Source of the DNA: Fulvivirga imtechensis AK7
GTDB taxonomy: Bacteria; Bacteroidota; Bacteroidia; Cytophagales; Cyclobacteriaceae
NCBI RefSeq assembly: GCF_000331535.1
Contig: NZ_AMZN01000006.1
Coordinates: forward strand, 186,001-250,000
Direction of reading: 5' to 3'
DNA length: 64,000 nt
A model generated the notes under the pieces. The model made no database searches. It saw nothing but the letters and a program-made list of their open reading frames with translations, and was not told where the DNA came from. The position numbers and the translations under genes were made by a program. Positions 1 to 10,400 of this stretch are shown in pieces (the stretch's first letter is position 1; every line of letters starts with the position of its first letter).

Positions 1-206
1 CATGCTTACTAAGGTAAATGCTTCGAACTCATTCCTGCCATGTGTGCCAAGGAAGCCTGTGTTCCATGGTTGGGCCTTCCTATGGCACACTCAACTTCTC
101 GTTTAAACCCGGGGCTTCACCCCGGGCTACAAAGATTTACCCCCTCTGGGGGCTCGTTATTCTCTTAAGTTAACGGCTATGGGAACAGGTCCGGGAGCTG
201 GTGCTA
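1..206 (-). repeat. Dispersed REP-like palindromic element, left-edge copy
   Basis: This is the reverse complement of the element at 63583-63888, cut by the window edge. It contains a hairpin of the form CCCGGGG-CTTC-CCCCGGG near 110-125, a second small hairpin (CCCC-CTC-GGGG) near 141-152 and the terminal motif CTTAAGTTAACGGCTAT at 164-180. The flank at 181-204 is the reverse complement of the flank of the right copy, so both copies sit in the same host repeat. No coding potential is apparent. It resembles REP sequences mobilised by REP-associated tyrosine transposases, but no such transposase is in the window. Confidence 0.8.
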
Positions 207-251
207 TAGAGCGGTTAGTGGCTATTTTTATGTCGTATTGTCGATCCTAAA

Positions 252-2261
252 TCAATCTACCGATAATACCAGCAACTCAACTCTCCGGTTTAGCGCCCGG
301 TTTTCAGCAGAAGTATTAGGCATCAGCGGCTTTGCTTCTCCGTAGCCCCGCGCTCGCAGGCGTGCTTCTGAGATACTGTGGCTGACCAGGTAGTTAACTA
401 CGCTCTGAGCTCTTTTCTTAGAGAGTTCCAGATTGAAATTATCGTTCCCAATATCATCTGTATGAGCTTCTATTTCAATGGCTATGTTCTCGTTGTCCTT
501 TAAAAGGTCAATTACACGATTGAGTGTAAAATAAGACGTAGAATCAAGCTCTGCAGAGTTGACTGGAAAATTAATATTGTTAAGTGCCAGGTGAGAGCCA
601 ACCTCCACTTTCCTGGTCTGAAGTTTAATTTTATAAGCACCGGTTTCATCGTGTTCGCCACTACCGGCAGTAATCATTGTGGAAGAAAATACATACCCCT
701 TATCACTACTCGTTACTACTTCATAGCGGTCTCCCTTGCGGAGATAGACTTCTTCGTTGGAATTCGCAATGATGACCTCATCCTCATCATTATTCTTAAA
801 GTAGATTTTGGTACTACGTTTTTTCCCGGAAGTGATGTCTGTAACTTCTACCATTGTCCGGATCTTTTCATGTTCAATTTCAACTTCATAAGCTCGGGGG
901 TACCACAGTGTTGGGTCAAATGCAAGTTCTTTTTCAACCTGGTAGTATCCCTCAGCATCTATGCTGACATGGTAACCTTCTTTGGAACTCAGTTCAACTG
1001 ATAAAGGGATGGAAGAAATCAGAAGCGAGTCATTATAAATGACTTTTTTACTGCTCCTGCCCGTAATGGTAACGAAAGCAGACACCGGCTTCTCGAGATC
1101 TTTGTCCTTCACTTGTAGCAGCAACCCAAACTGATCTTTCAACTTTATATCCTGATGCACTTCCTGGTATGTCGTTACCGCTGAATAATCAAGTAGTACT
1201 TCCTCTATCAGGTGTTGTCCGGTGGTGAATGTAACAACAAACCTGCCACCTGCGGGCAATACCAAACTATACCTGCCATCAGCAGGATTACTTGTCAGGT
1301 GTGCTATCACCTGATTAGATTTCACTTCTTTAACCCTTATCGTGGCCTCCATCGGGCCATTGGTTCCGGTTATGATGCCTTGTACAGTGACATTGATATT
1401 CTGATGGTATTCCTTAGGAATGTTTACTGCATAAATATCGTTATTACTAAAGAAATACATCTGATCACCAGATGCTGATATACAAGGTGACTGATCGCTG
1501 GCTTTAGAATTGATGTATTCGAGCGCCACGGGATCCATCCAGGTGCCGTCATCTTTTAGCTGCGTTTGATACATATCATATTTCCCTTTGCCATTCTCTT
1601 TAATGGAGGAAAAGATCAGCGTTCTGTTGTCAGCCATTATTTTCGGATCCCTTTCACAGCCACTATTAATAACAGGTGGTAAAGCTACAGGTTCACCCCA
1701 TTTTCCCGAGGAGTCTCTATGGGAAACGAATATCGAAAAGCAATGCTCCTTTTCTTTTTTGTTATAGGGGTTGTTTTGGTTAACCCGTATAAAATATAGT
1801 GAATTGCCATCTGATGAAATACTTGGGAAACCCTCATAATCATCGGTATTGATCGGTGCACCAATGCTTTCGGGAACGCTCCACTGGTCGCTCTCCATTC
1901 TTTTCGAGAAATAGATGTCCTCGGAGGTAGTTACCCCTTCAATAAAGGCTGTATAGTAAAGAAAGTTTCCATCATAGCTAAGGGATGGACCGGCAATGAA
2001 ATCACATTTCTCATTGATGGAGGTCAAAGGTATGGGCGCGCTCCAGCCATCGTCACTAAGTGTTGACTTATAAAGCTCCCAGGCTGATCCGCGATTCGAC
2101 TGGAATATCAGTGTTTTTCCATCGGCACTTATAGACGGGGCAAACTCCACGTATTTATCACTGCTTATGGTGTTGATCCGCTCAGACTGTGCCTCAGCCA
2201 GTTTAAATATTGCCAATTGGCTAGTAAGAACTAGGAAGACGGTTTTGAATTTTCCAATCAT
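252..2261 (-). CDS. OmpA-family outer-membrane protein with PD40 propeller repeats
   Basis: A 669-residue exported protein, with a hydrophobic N-terminal signal segment ending near AEA (about residues 22-24). Residues about 30-290 hold WD40-like PD40 repeats (recurring F.PSIS.DG..L.F pattern), then a carboxypeptidase-regulatory-like fold (about 290-380) and a C-terminal OmpA peptidoglycan-binding domain (about 570-669) with the IEAHTDDIGND and RA..V..YL motifs. Such proteins tether the outer membrane to peptidoglycan and are common in Bacteroidota. The gene lies 19 nt downstream of the CHAT gene on the same strand, so the two are probably co-transcribed. The specific ligand is unknown. Confidence 0.85.
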   Translation of the reverse strand: MIGKFKTVFLVLTSQLAIFKLAEAQSERINTISSDKYVEFAPSISADGKTLIFQSNRGSAWELYKSTLSDDGWSAPIPLTSINEKCDFIAGPSLSYDGNFLYYTAFIEGVTTSEDIYFSKRMESDQWSVPESIGAPINTDDYEGFPSISSDGNSLYFIRVNQNNPYNKKEKEHCFSIFVSHRDSSGKWGEPVALPPVINSGCERDPKIMADNRTLIFSSIKENGKGKYDMYQTQLKDDGTWMDPVALEYINSKASDQSPCISASGDQMYFFSNNDIYAVNIPKEYHQNINVTVQGIITGTNGPMEATIRVKEVKSNQVIAHLTSNPADGRYSLVLPAGGRFVVTFTTGQHLIEEVLLDYSAVTTYQEVHQDIKLKDQFGLLLQVKDKDLEKPVSAFVTITGRSSKKVIYNDSLLISSIPLSVELSSKEGYHVSIDAEGYYQVEKELAFDPTLWYPRAYEVEIEHEKIRTMVEVTDITSGKKRSTKIYFKNNDEDEVIIANSNEEVYLRKGDRYEVVTSSDKGYVFSSTMITAGSGEHDETGAYKIKLQTRKVEVGSHLALNNINFPVNSAELDSTSYFTLNRVIDLLKDNENIAIEIEAHTDDIGNDNFNLELSKKRAQSVVNYLVSHSISEARLRARGYGEAKPLMPNTSAENRALNRRVELLVLSVD

Positions 2262-2280
2262 AACCTAAATATTTATTTTA

Positions 2281-5200
2281 TTAATTGCCGATCATTACAA
2301 AAGCACCCCAATTGTATGGAGTGTCGTATTTTTCCTTTAACACAAGCTGTGTATCTCTGAAAGCTGCGATCTTATCTTTTCCGCCAAGCCATTGCTTATA
2401 AAATTCAACCATCAGTTCTTGTGTAACAGCGTCTTCTACTTTCCATAAACTCATAATCACCGTTTGCGCACCGGCAACAAGAAAAGATCGTTGAAAGCCA
2501 TACACCCCTTCTCCGTTTTTTACTTTGCCTGTTCCCGTTTCGCATGCTGAAAGCACCACGAGCTCTGTCTTGTCCAGCGCAAGATTCATAGCTTCATATG
2601 CTGTCAAAATACCGTCCTCTTCTGACAGAGGTAAATTCTTACCGTTCATTTTTAATAACGCATTAGTTTCTGAATTAGCTAGCAGCAGTCCGGAGAGCAT
2701 GAGAGGGTTGGTGTTGGGCTCTTCCTGTTTACCGTGGCCAGGCTCAGTTTCGAACTCTGACTTAAAGAAACCATGTGTGGCAATATGTAGAATGGTGGGA
2801 TTTTTGGTTTTTTTTATCCGAAATTCATCCGCCTGATCGCGCATGTAAATATTACATTGCCACCCATAGGTTGTTAACAGATTGGCGATCTTTTCTACCT
2901 CGTCCTTTGTTCCGGGGAGTTCATCAAAGCCTGTAGCGGGCTGCAGTTGCCCCTGAACAATAATACTTCTCTTTCTTGCAATACGGATGTCACCCGATTC
3001 CAACTCACCAGCGGTTTGTGAGCGATAACTGGGGTATCCGAATAAACTGGCTGTGAGGGCAGTAGGGGTAGTGCTTTGCTTTTTCTCAGTAAGTTGTTTT
3101 AAGCTGCTTATAAGATGAATGGACAACTTATCAATTATGTATTTGTTCTGTCTGTCATTATGAAGCGTATTAAGGTTAATTTTATTAAATACCCCGTCAG
3201 GCGAGACATAGAGCGTATGGATTCCATTGAGCCTGGCATCTACCGGCTGCCAGTACTTTTCAAAAGAAGCACTATTATCCACAAAGAAATTGATACAATT
3301 GAGATATCGCCTGAATTCACGCCCTTCCAATTCTTCACCATTTTTCCAAAGAATGAGTTCAGGATAATTTCCCATAGGCTTTACCAAAAGACCCGCATAG
3401 ACTATAGAATCATTTTTTGTATTGAGTTTGAGGCGAATAATTTCCAGTGCAGCCTCACCATCTTTCAGCGTTGATTGGACATCCCTCCATGATGTCTGTG
3501 AATGCTCAAAGGTGCCTGCAAATTCCGATGAGGATATGGACAGGCTTTTCTCTAGTAGATTGGCCTGCCTCTCCAGGATTTCCAGCTCATATTGTACCAG
3601 ACTTTCATCAGAGGAAGCGTAAATTCTGGCCAGCCTGTCTTTAAGCCGTATCCATTGATTAAAGGTCTCTATCAACTCGTAATTGCCACTGTTAAGTATT
3701 TGATGCCTGACCTTTGAAGTGGCATTTAAAAGGATTGCTTTTGTCGCTAAGCGGAAATCCAATAGAGCCGCGGTGCCAGCGGGATCGGCAATGGAGCGGT
3801 GGATCGCGAAATCAAGATAGGCCTTAACAGGAAGAGCAATCTTCTGATAGAAAGCTGTTTTTTCGTGTTCACTGAGCGCAGGAAATACCTCACTGATTTG
3901 ATTGAGGTATATATTTTTCATTTCTTCAAAAAAAAGTATGGCGGCATTACTATTTCCTAGCTTCTGATACAGAACAGCCAGGTTATACAGACTGTGGGCA
4001 TAATCCGGATGTTTTACTCCAAGTTTTAACTTACGTATACCCATCGCTTCTTTCAACAGCGCCAGTGCCTTTTCATCCTGGTCAGTATCCTGGTATATGA
4101 TGGCAATATTGTTAAGCTTATTGGCGTAGGAGGGGTGTTGTGTGCCATAATGCTTTTTATCGATACTTAGCGCTTCTTCGTATAGTATCAGCGCTTTTTC
4201 CAAATGACCCGTTTTATGGTAAACGGCAGCAAGGTTTTGCAGGGATATGGCATACTTCGGATCATCACGTCCGATAGTGGCTTCGTCTATTTCAAGCACT
4301 TTTTCCAGTAGCCGTAGTGCCATCGAATAATTTCCTGTAAGCTGGTAAACCGAAGCTAAATTTTGGGCCACATCAGCATAAAAGCGTGTAGTATTATCTG
4401 TCGTTTTTAGTAACTCTCTGTAGTTTTTCTCGGCCTCTTTATAGTTGCCTAGTGTGATGTAAAATGTTGATAATGAATTTTGAGCATCAGCCAGCGCTAC
4501 TGGGTTTTTAGCCTCAGAAAAGGCTTTTATGGCGCTTCTGTAATGTGATTCGCTGGCTCCATAATCTGTGGTGACCTGCTTTATTTTCGCCATCTGAAGG
4601 TGGCTTTCTGCTTTTACCACCAGATTGGTATCGTTTACGATGTGATCCATTGCCTCTTCTGCTGCCTTGTAATCTCCCAGGCTCAAATACAGCCGGGATA
4701 ACATCAAGGCAATACGGGCATGTTTCATTTGCCCGGGAAAATGCTGCTTTAGTGTTGTATGGAGGGATAGGCCTTCATTAAACCGGCCTGTCTGGATGAA
4801 GCATTCATAACCCAAAAGTAGAATGGAATTAAATATTTCAGGGTCCGCATCTGTAATTTCTGGATGCCGGAGATATTTGTTCAGCAAATCAATGCCAGGC
4901 TGGAATCTGTACAGGTTCATCCAGCGTGACAATATGTCCTTAAAAATGGACGAGGCAACGTTCACGGATAATTGGAAACTGATATCCAGGCACTTTTTGT
5001 AGTACTTTTCTGCCTCGGGAAGATCATGAACGAGGCGTGCAATATCTCCTTTTTGCAAGGCCATGTATGCCTGTTCCCTACTAATATCCCGGTAAAGCTT
5101 TGCCGCTGCTACATTGGCTTTTTCCCAATACCTGAGAGCTTCCTCAGGCTTTTTCAGCCTGATCTGTTGCTCAGCACCATTAAAGTACAGGGAAAAGGAG

Positions 5201-6198
5201 GTATTGCTGACAATATTGTTAGTTTCAGCAATCTTAGCGCCTGTTGCAAACGAATGAATAGCCTCCTCGTGTTGTCCTGCTGTCATTTGTTCGAGGCCGG
5301 TTTTTAACAACTGATTCAATATTTGTGCATGGTTGCCCACAGAGGCTTCCGTGTAATGTATCGAAGCTTCCTGAGTAAGTTGCGTGAGTATATTTACTGC
5401 CTGAGCGTACTCTGGCCAGTCGGTCAGGTTATTATTTTCCAAAGTAGCCCTGAAAGTGCTGAGGGTTTGCATCGCATCACTGGCGCGGCCATTGCTCCAT
5501 TCTAAATACCCAAGAGTGAAGAGACCGTGAAGGTGATCTTCTCCACCTTCCGGGTACTGCTGCAGCATCGGAAGTGCTGTTTTTAACTTCTTTATGGCGT
5601 AGACTTCCCCTCCATCAACCATCGACAAAAGTTGAGCCCAGAATACTTCATTTGCCAGGTATTGATACGAATCTTCTGAATATACGGATTTTTTGATCTC
5701 AGCCAGGTGACTGTAGTTTTGAAGTGCCTGCTGAATAGCTCCTGACTTCTCACAAAAAAAGATCTGCTTTTCAAGGGCCTCCATAAAATGATGTGACTCC
5801 CGGCCTTCTATTTCCGCAAATAATTCTGCTTCACGGTTACAATATTCGATCGCTCCTTCGAAATGGTTAAGTTGTTGAAGTGTTGCGGTTAGTATCTGGT
5901 GAGAGTAAGCCTCTGCTTTTAATCCGTTTTGAGCCGAAAGCGGGAGTGCCTTTTGGGCTTTTTGCAACGCCAGCTCATAAGCTTCCTGTTGAAATGCCTC
6001 AACCGCTTCGTTGTATGTAGATTGCCAATTTTGGCTATATAAGGTTTGTGAAGTAAACCCTAGTAGCGAGATGGCTATGGAAACTTTCAGATCAAAGCAT
6101 AATGATAGCAGTGCTTCCGAAAAAAATCGAAAAGTATAGTTTAAAAAATCAGGTATTCCTGCCTGTTGTATCATTTGCGGGATTAAACGCTTTGGCAT
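2281..6198 (-). CDS. TPR-repeat CHAT-domain protein (caspase-like)
   Basis: A 1305-residue protein. After a hydrophobic segment at about residues 37-55, which may be a signal or anchor, it carries many TPR repeats (about 60-790), with the tight kinesin-light-chain type (A..Y...G....A..L.E.AL.I) at about 620-790. The C-terminal CHAT domain has the expected His (IATHGF, about His1142) and Cys (LSACETG, about Cys1219) of clan CD peptidases. The family processes partner proteins or acts as a signalling scaffold; substrates are mostly unknown. The OmpA/PD40 gene follows after 19 nt and is the obvious candidate partner. The true start could lie inside the first 40 residues, because the hydrophobic segment is unusually far from the N-terminus. 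Confidence 0.85.
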   Translation of the reverse strand: MPKRLIPQMIQQAGIPDFLNYTFRFFSEALLSLCFDLKVSIAISLLGFTSQTLYSQNWQSTYNEAVEAFQQEAYELALQKAQKALPLSAQNGLKAEAYSHQILTATLQQLNHFEGAIEYCNREAELFAEIEGRESHHFMEALEKQIFFCEKSGAIQQALQNYSHLAEIKKSVYSEDSYQYLANEVFWAQLLSMVDGGEVYAIKKLKTALPMLQQYPEGGEDHLHGLFTLGYLEWSNGRASDAMQTLSTFRATLENNNLTDWPEYAQAVNILTQLTQEASIHYTEASVGNHAQILNQLLKTGLEQMTAGQHEEAIHSFATGAKIAETNNIVSNTSFSLYFNGAEQQIRLKKPEEALRYWEKANVAAAKLYRDISREQAYMALQKGDIARLVHDLPEAEKYYKKCLDISFQLSVNVASSIFKDILSRWMNLYRFQPGIDLLNKYLRHPEITDADPEIFNSILLLGYECFIQTGRFNEGLSLHTTLKQHFPGQMKHARIALMLSRLYLSLGDYKAAEEAMDHIVNDTNLVVKAESHLQMAKIKQVTTDYGASESHYRSAIKAFSEAKNPVALADAQNSLSTFYITLGNYKEAEKNYRELLKTTDNTTRFYADVAQNLASVYQLTGNYSMALRLLEKVLEIDEATIGRDDPKYAISLQNLAAVYHKTGHLEKALILYEEALSIDKKHYGTQHPSYANKLNNIAIIYQDTDQDEKALALLKEAMGIRKLKLGVKHPDYAHSLYNLAVLYQKLGNSNAAILFFEEMKNIYLNQISEVFPALSEHEKTAFYQKIALPVKAYLDFAIHRSIADPAGTAALLDFRLATKAILLNATSKVRHQILNSGNYELIETFNQWIRLKDRLARIYASSDESLVQYELEILERQANLLEKSLSISSSEFAGTFEHSQTSWRDVQSTLKDGEAALEIIRLKLNTKNDSIVYAGLLVKPMGNYPELILWKNGEELEGREFRRYLNCINFFVDNSASFEKYWQPVDARLNGIHTLYVSPDGVFNKINLNTLHNDRQNKYIIDKLSIHLISSLKQLTEKKQSTTPTALTASLFGYPSYRSQTAGELESGDIRIARKRSIIVQGQLQPATGFDELPGTKDEVEKIANLLTTYGWQCNIYMRDQADEFRIKKTKNPTILHIATHGFFKSEFETEPGHGKQEEPNTNPLMLSGLLLANSETNALLKMNGKNLPLSEEDGILTAYEAMNLALDKTELVVLSACETGTGKVKNGEGVYGFQRSFLVAGAQTVIMSLWKVEDAVTQELMVEFYKQWLGGKDKIAAFRDTQLVLKEKYDTPYNWGAFVMIGN

Positions 6199-6247
6199 AA
6201 AATAAGCATTGCTTCAATGCATTGCCCGCTAAATTGAGGGAATATCC

Positions 6248-6263
6248 TACATCTGTATGTGAA
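6248..6263. promoter_or_regulatory. Possible operator, TACATCTGTAKGTGAA motif, copy 1
   Basis: The 16-mer TACATCTGTATGTGAA lies 49 bp upstream of the CHAT gene start. It matches 10818-10833 at 15 of 16 positions and holds the dyad TACA-N2-TGTA. A regulatory role is inferred only from position and recurrence. Confidence 0.3.
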
Positions 6264-6279
6264 ACGGGTTTATTGCTGA

Positions 6280-7407
6280 TTACCTGATGCTTAGTCGCCA
6301 AATATTACCGTTACCCTTATCGGTAAGCACATAAACCGAGCCATCAGGAGCCTGCTCTACGTCTCTTATCCTGGCGCCAAGTTCGATCCTTTCTACTTCT
6401 TCGGCATTTTGTCCATCAATCCTTACTCTTACGATGGCCTGGGCTGTAAGGCCCCCGATAAGCAAGCTTCCCTGCCATTCGGGAAACATTTCACCAGTAT
6501 AAAAAACCATGCCTGAAGGTGAAATAACGGGGGTCCAGTGAATCAAAGCATCAGTAAACTCCGGGCGTGTAGGAGGGTCAGGGATATCCTTCCCATCGTA
6601 GTGTTCGCCCCAACTGACAACAGGCCATCCATGGTTTTTCCCCGCCTCAGGCTGATTAAGCTCGTCTCCACCTTTAGGGCCCATTTCAGCAATCCAAAGC
6701 CGGCCCTGATCATCAAAAGCTGCACTTTCAATGTTGCGGTGGCCATACGACCATATTTCGGGCTTTGCATTTTGCTGGTTGATAAAAGGGTTGTCGGAAG
6801 GCGTGGAACCATCAGGATTGATACGAACAATAGCGCCCATGTGATTGGAAAGATCCTGAGCTGGATCAAACTTAAATCTTTCTCCCATTGTTAAGAACAG
6901 CTTACCGTCCTGTGAAAATACTATTCGTCCCCCAAAGTGGTTCTGACCGTCTACTTTAGGCTCCTGCCTGAAAAGTACCGTGAATTCTTTAATACTATTT
7001 CCATCCAGCTTGCCGCGACCTACAGCGGTTGAAGCCATATTGCTTTGTCCGGGTTCTGAAAAGGCCAGGTAAACAAGCTGGTTGTTCTTAAAATCGGGAT
7101 CCAGGGCTACATCCAAAAGGCCGCCCTGACCCTTGGCAAATACTTTGGGTGTACCATTGAGAGGTTCTGAAAGGGCATTGCCAGAGCTGAGTATCCTCAA
7201 ATTTCCGGAACGCTCTGTTACCAGCAGCCGCCCATCAGGAAGAAAGGCCATACCCCAGGGGTGATTAAGGCCGTCAGTAAGATCCTCCACCTGGATCTCT
7301 CCGTTATCGGCTTCAGTATTTTGATCCTGAGAGCAGGCTGATCCGAAACTTAGTACAAGGGTTATAATTACAGTTATACAGATCGAGTGCGCATTATGTC
7401 TTTTCAT
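6280..7407 (-). CDS. PQQ-dependent aldose sugar dehydrogenase (lipoprotein)
   Basis: A 375-residue member of the soluble glucose/sorbosone dehydrogenase family. A lipoprotein-type signal (hydrophobic stretch ending SACS at about residues 23-26) predicts a periplasmic or membrane-anchored enzyme. Family motifs are present: HPWGMAFLPDG.LLVTER, NHFGGRIVF (equivalent to the catalytic-His region), YGHRN (PQQ-contact Arg) and the calcium-region GGDELN.P..GKNHGWP. It would oxidise aldoses such as glucose to lactones and pass electrons outward. Next to gluconate kinase, dehydrogenase and permease genes (12.1-15.4 kb), it plausibly supplies gluconate. Substrate preference cannot be read from the sequence. 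Confidence 0.85.
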   Translation of the reverse strand: MKRHNAHSICITVIITLVLSFGSACSQDQNTEADNGEIQVEDLTDGLNHPWGMAFLPDGRLLVTERSGNLRILSSGNALSEPLNGTPKVFAKGQGGLLDVALDPDFKNNQLVYLAFSEPGQSNMASTAVGRGKLDGNSIKEFTVLFRQEPKVDGQNHFGGRIVFSQDGKLFLTMGERFKFDPAQDLSNHMGAIVRINPDGSTPSDNPFINQQNAKPEIWSYGHRNIESAAFDDQGRLWIAEMGPKGGDELNQPEAGKNHGWPVVSWGEHYDGKDIPDPPTRPEFTDALIHWTPVISPSGMVFYTGEMFPEWQGSLLIGGLTAQAIVRVRIDGQNAEEVERIELGARIRDVEQAPDGSVYVLTDKGNGNIWRLSIR

Positions 7408-7481
7408 GGCTCGCAGTTTTTAATATAACCGACCTAAATGGAGAAAGTTATAGCTAGTACACTGTTTTAAATGGAAACTCT

Positions 7482-10400
7482 CTATTTCGGAAGGGTGAAA
7501 ATGAATTTCGATCCGTTTATTCCATCAGATTCGACCCAAATGGAGCCGCCCTGCTCTTCAATGATCTTTTTGACTATGGAAAGCCCAATGCCAGTGCTTT
7601 CAGTGGTGTCTTTTGGTTGCAGTGTTTGGAATATCATGAAGATTTTTTCATGATATTCCTCTGCAATGCCTGGGCCATCGTCTTTAACAGAGAAATAGTG
7701 AAATTTTTGATCGCTATGGTATGCTATAGTGATATTTCCGGTATCCCTGTTATGGTATTTAATGGCATTGCTGATCAGATTAGTGAAAACCTGTTCTGTC
7801 CATGTCCGGTTGGTTTGTATCACCGGAAAATCGCCTGTCACCTCTACATTGAAACCATCAGGAATACTGAGTATACTTAATACTTCATTGATCAGTTCCC
7901 CGGATGACACGGTTTCTTTTTCGGCAGACATGCGTCCTACCCGTGAATACTGCAAGATCCCGTCTATAAGATCTTTCATCCTGCTCACCCGGCTTTTAAG
8001 AAGAGTAAAATTACTCTTCACTTCTTCATTAGTATTTTCCTCCAGGTCTTCTTCAATCCACTCCGAAAGGCTGGCTATACCTCGCAGAGGCGCTTTTAAG
8101 TCATGAGATACTACATAGGCAAACTGGTCCAGTTCTCTGTTAATTTTAGTGAGGCTTTGTGTTTTTTCCTGTACCTGCAGCTCCAGAGCTGCTTTTTGAG
8201 CCTTAACTACCCTCATTCTTACTAAATATACAGAGATGAGAATACCCACAGCCAGCAATGCTACTGCTACCTTAAAAAACCAAGTATCCCAAAAAGGTGG
8301 TGTAATGATGATCTTCAGTGAAGCAGCATCTTCATTCCAGACACCATCGTTGTTGCTGCCTTTCACTTTGAAAATATATTCTCCCGGGTCCAGGTTGGTA
8401 TAGGTGGCTTTTCTTTCGGGTCCTGCCTCAATCCAATGGTCCTGGAGGCCTTCCAATATGTATTTGTATTGGTTGTTGTATGATTTCCTGTAGTTGAGCG
8501 CTACGTAATCCAGGTTGATGTAGTTTTGCTTGTAGTTAAATGTGATTTGGCTCGTATATAAAAGGCTCTTTCTTAGAGGACCATCTTTGCTGACGGGTAT
8601 TACCTGGTTGAACAACCTGAGCTCTGTAATGTATACGGGAGGGATGTATTCATTGCTTTTGATATTTTCAGGTAGAAACATGTTATATCCGTTGATGCCG
8701 CCAAAAAGTAACTCTCCTGTAGACAGCCGCCTGTAGGCCCATCTGTTGAACTGGTTGCTTTGCAGCCCATCATGAAGCCCATAATTTTTAAATGTTTTCT
8801 CTTCAGGATTGAACATGCTCAAACCTTCGTTTGTACTCAGCCAGATGTTGGTATTATTGTCTTCCAGTATACCCATAATAACATTATTGGGCAGTCCGTC
8901 CTGCTTGCGGAATACTTCAAAGGTTGCTGTTTCACGGTTAAACATGCACAATCCGCCACCGTTTGTCCCTATCCATAATCTGTTTTTTGAATCTTCATAC
9001 AAAGAGTATATGGAATTGACCGGAAGGCTGCCATTGTTAATGCCGCTGGATCCATAGTGGGTAAATTTCTCAGTAATAGGATCGAACATATCGAGTCCGT
9101 TTTGACCGGTACCTACCCATATTTTACCCAAGTGGTCCTCATACATGCATACCACAATAGCATAGCTTATATCATTGCGATCATTTTTATAGGTATACTG
9201 TGTGAAATTATCTTTGTCTTTGTTGTATCTGCTGAAGCCGTTGTTCCAGGTGCCTATCCAAATGTTGCCCTGGCTGTCTTCCATTATATCAAAAATGTAA
9301 TCGCCACTGAGGCTATTAGGATCATCCGGGTTATTTTTATAATGTCGATACTCATCAGTTTCGGGATTGTAAACAGTAACCCCACCGGCCCAACTGCCTA
9401 TCCATAAATTTCCTGAGCGGTCCACTTCCAGGGCCAATACTTTGTTGCTCCCTATGCTATTCGGTTTGTCCGCCCTGTGCATCAATAATTTAGTAAAATC
9501 ATTTTTTCCCCTGTCAAAGTAGTTAACACCGCCTCCATCTGTACCTACCCAGTAATTGCCTTTCTGATCTTCAGCAAATGACGTAACATTATTGTTACTC
9601 AGCCCTTTACCGCCCTTGTGTCTGATGTGCTTAAATGAATATTTGTCCTTGTCAAATATATTGATCCCTCCAAACCTCGTGCCGACCCAGAGCCTGTTAT
9701 TTACATCTATAAAAGTGCAGGTAGTAATGTTACTGCTCAGGCTGTGTACGTTTTCGGGGTCATGGAAGTATTTTTTAAAAACCCCGGTTTTTCTGTTCAT
9801 TACATTCAATCCGTTATCAGTATTGATCAGTAGCTGACCTTCAGCATCTTCATTAATACTGGTAACATAACTATCCGACAAGCTTAAAGAGTCCGTTCTT
9901 TCATATGGATACCGGACAAATGTGCTATCCGATGGATTGAAGCGGTTGATCCCGCCACAGAAGGTGCCTACCCATATAGTCTTGTCGCTGTCTTCATAAA
10001 AAGAGGTCACATGGCTACAGCTAATAGTGGTGATGTCCTCCCGATCATGCTTGTAATTGATGAATTTCTCTGTTTCAGGATTAAAATAGCTGATGCCTGC
10101 ATGTGTGCCTATCCACAGGTTTCCCAGATGGTCCTCTATCATTGCAGAATTGGCAATATTATCGTGTATCAGGGAATTGGCTTCACCGTCTTTTTGTACG
10201 TATCTTTTGAATGTCCCGGTTTCTTTTATAAAGAGATTGAGACCGTAGGAAGTACCTACCCAAAGCCGGCCTTTGGAATCGAAAAGTAACGCGTTGACGA
10301 CATTTCCACTCAGCGATTGGTTGTTAGCAGGGTCATGTAGAAATCTTTTAAAAACACCATATTCCCTGTCATAGAGGTTCAGGCCACCGTATGTAGCCAG

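Noticed and set aside
2525-5774. Several 60-119-codon frames opposite or inside the CHAT gene
   Set aside because: All lie in other frames of a clearly coding gene and show no family pattern.
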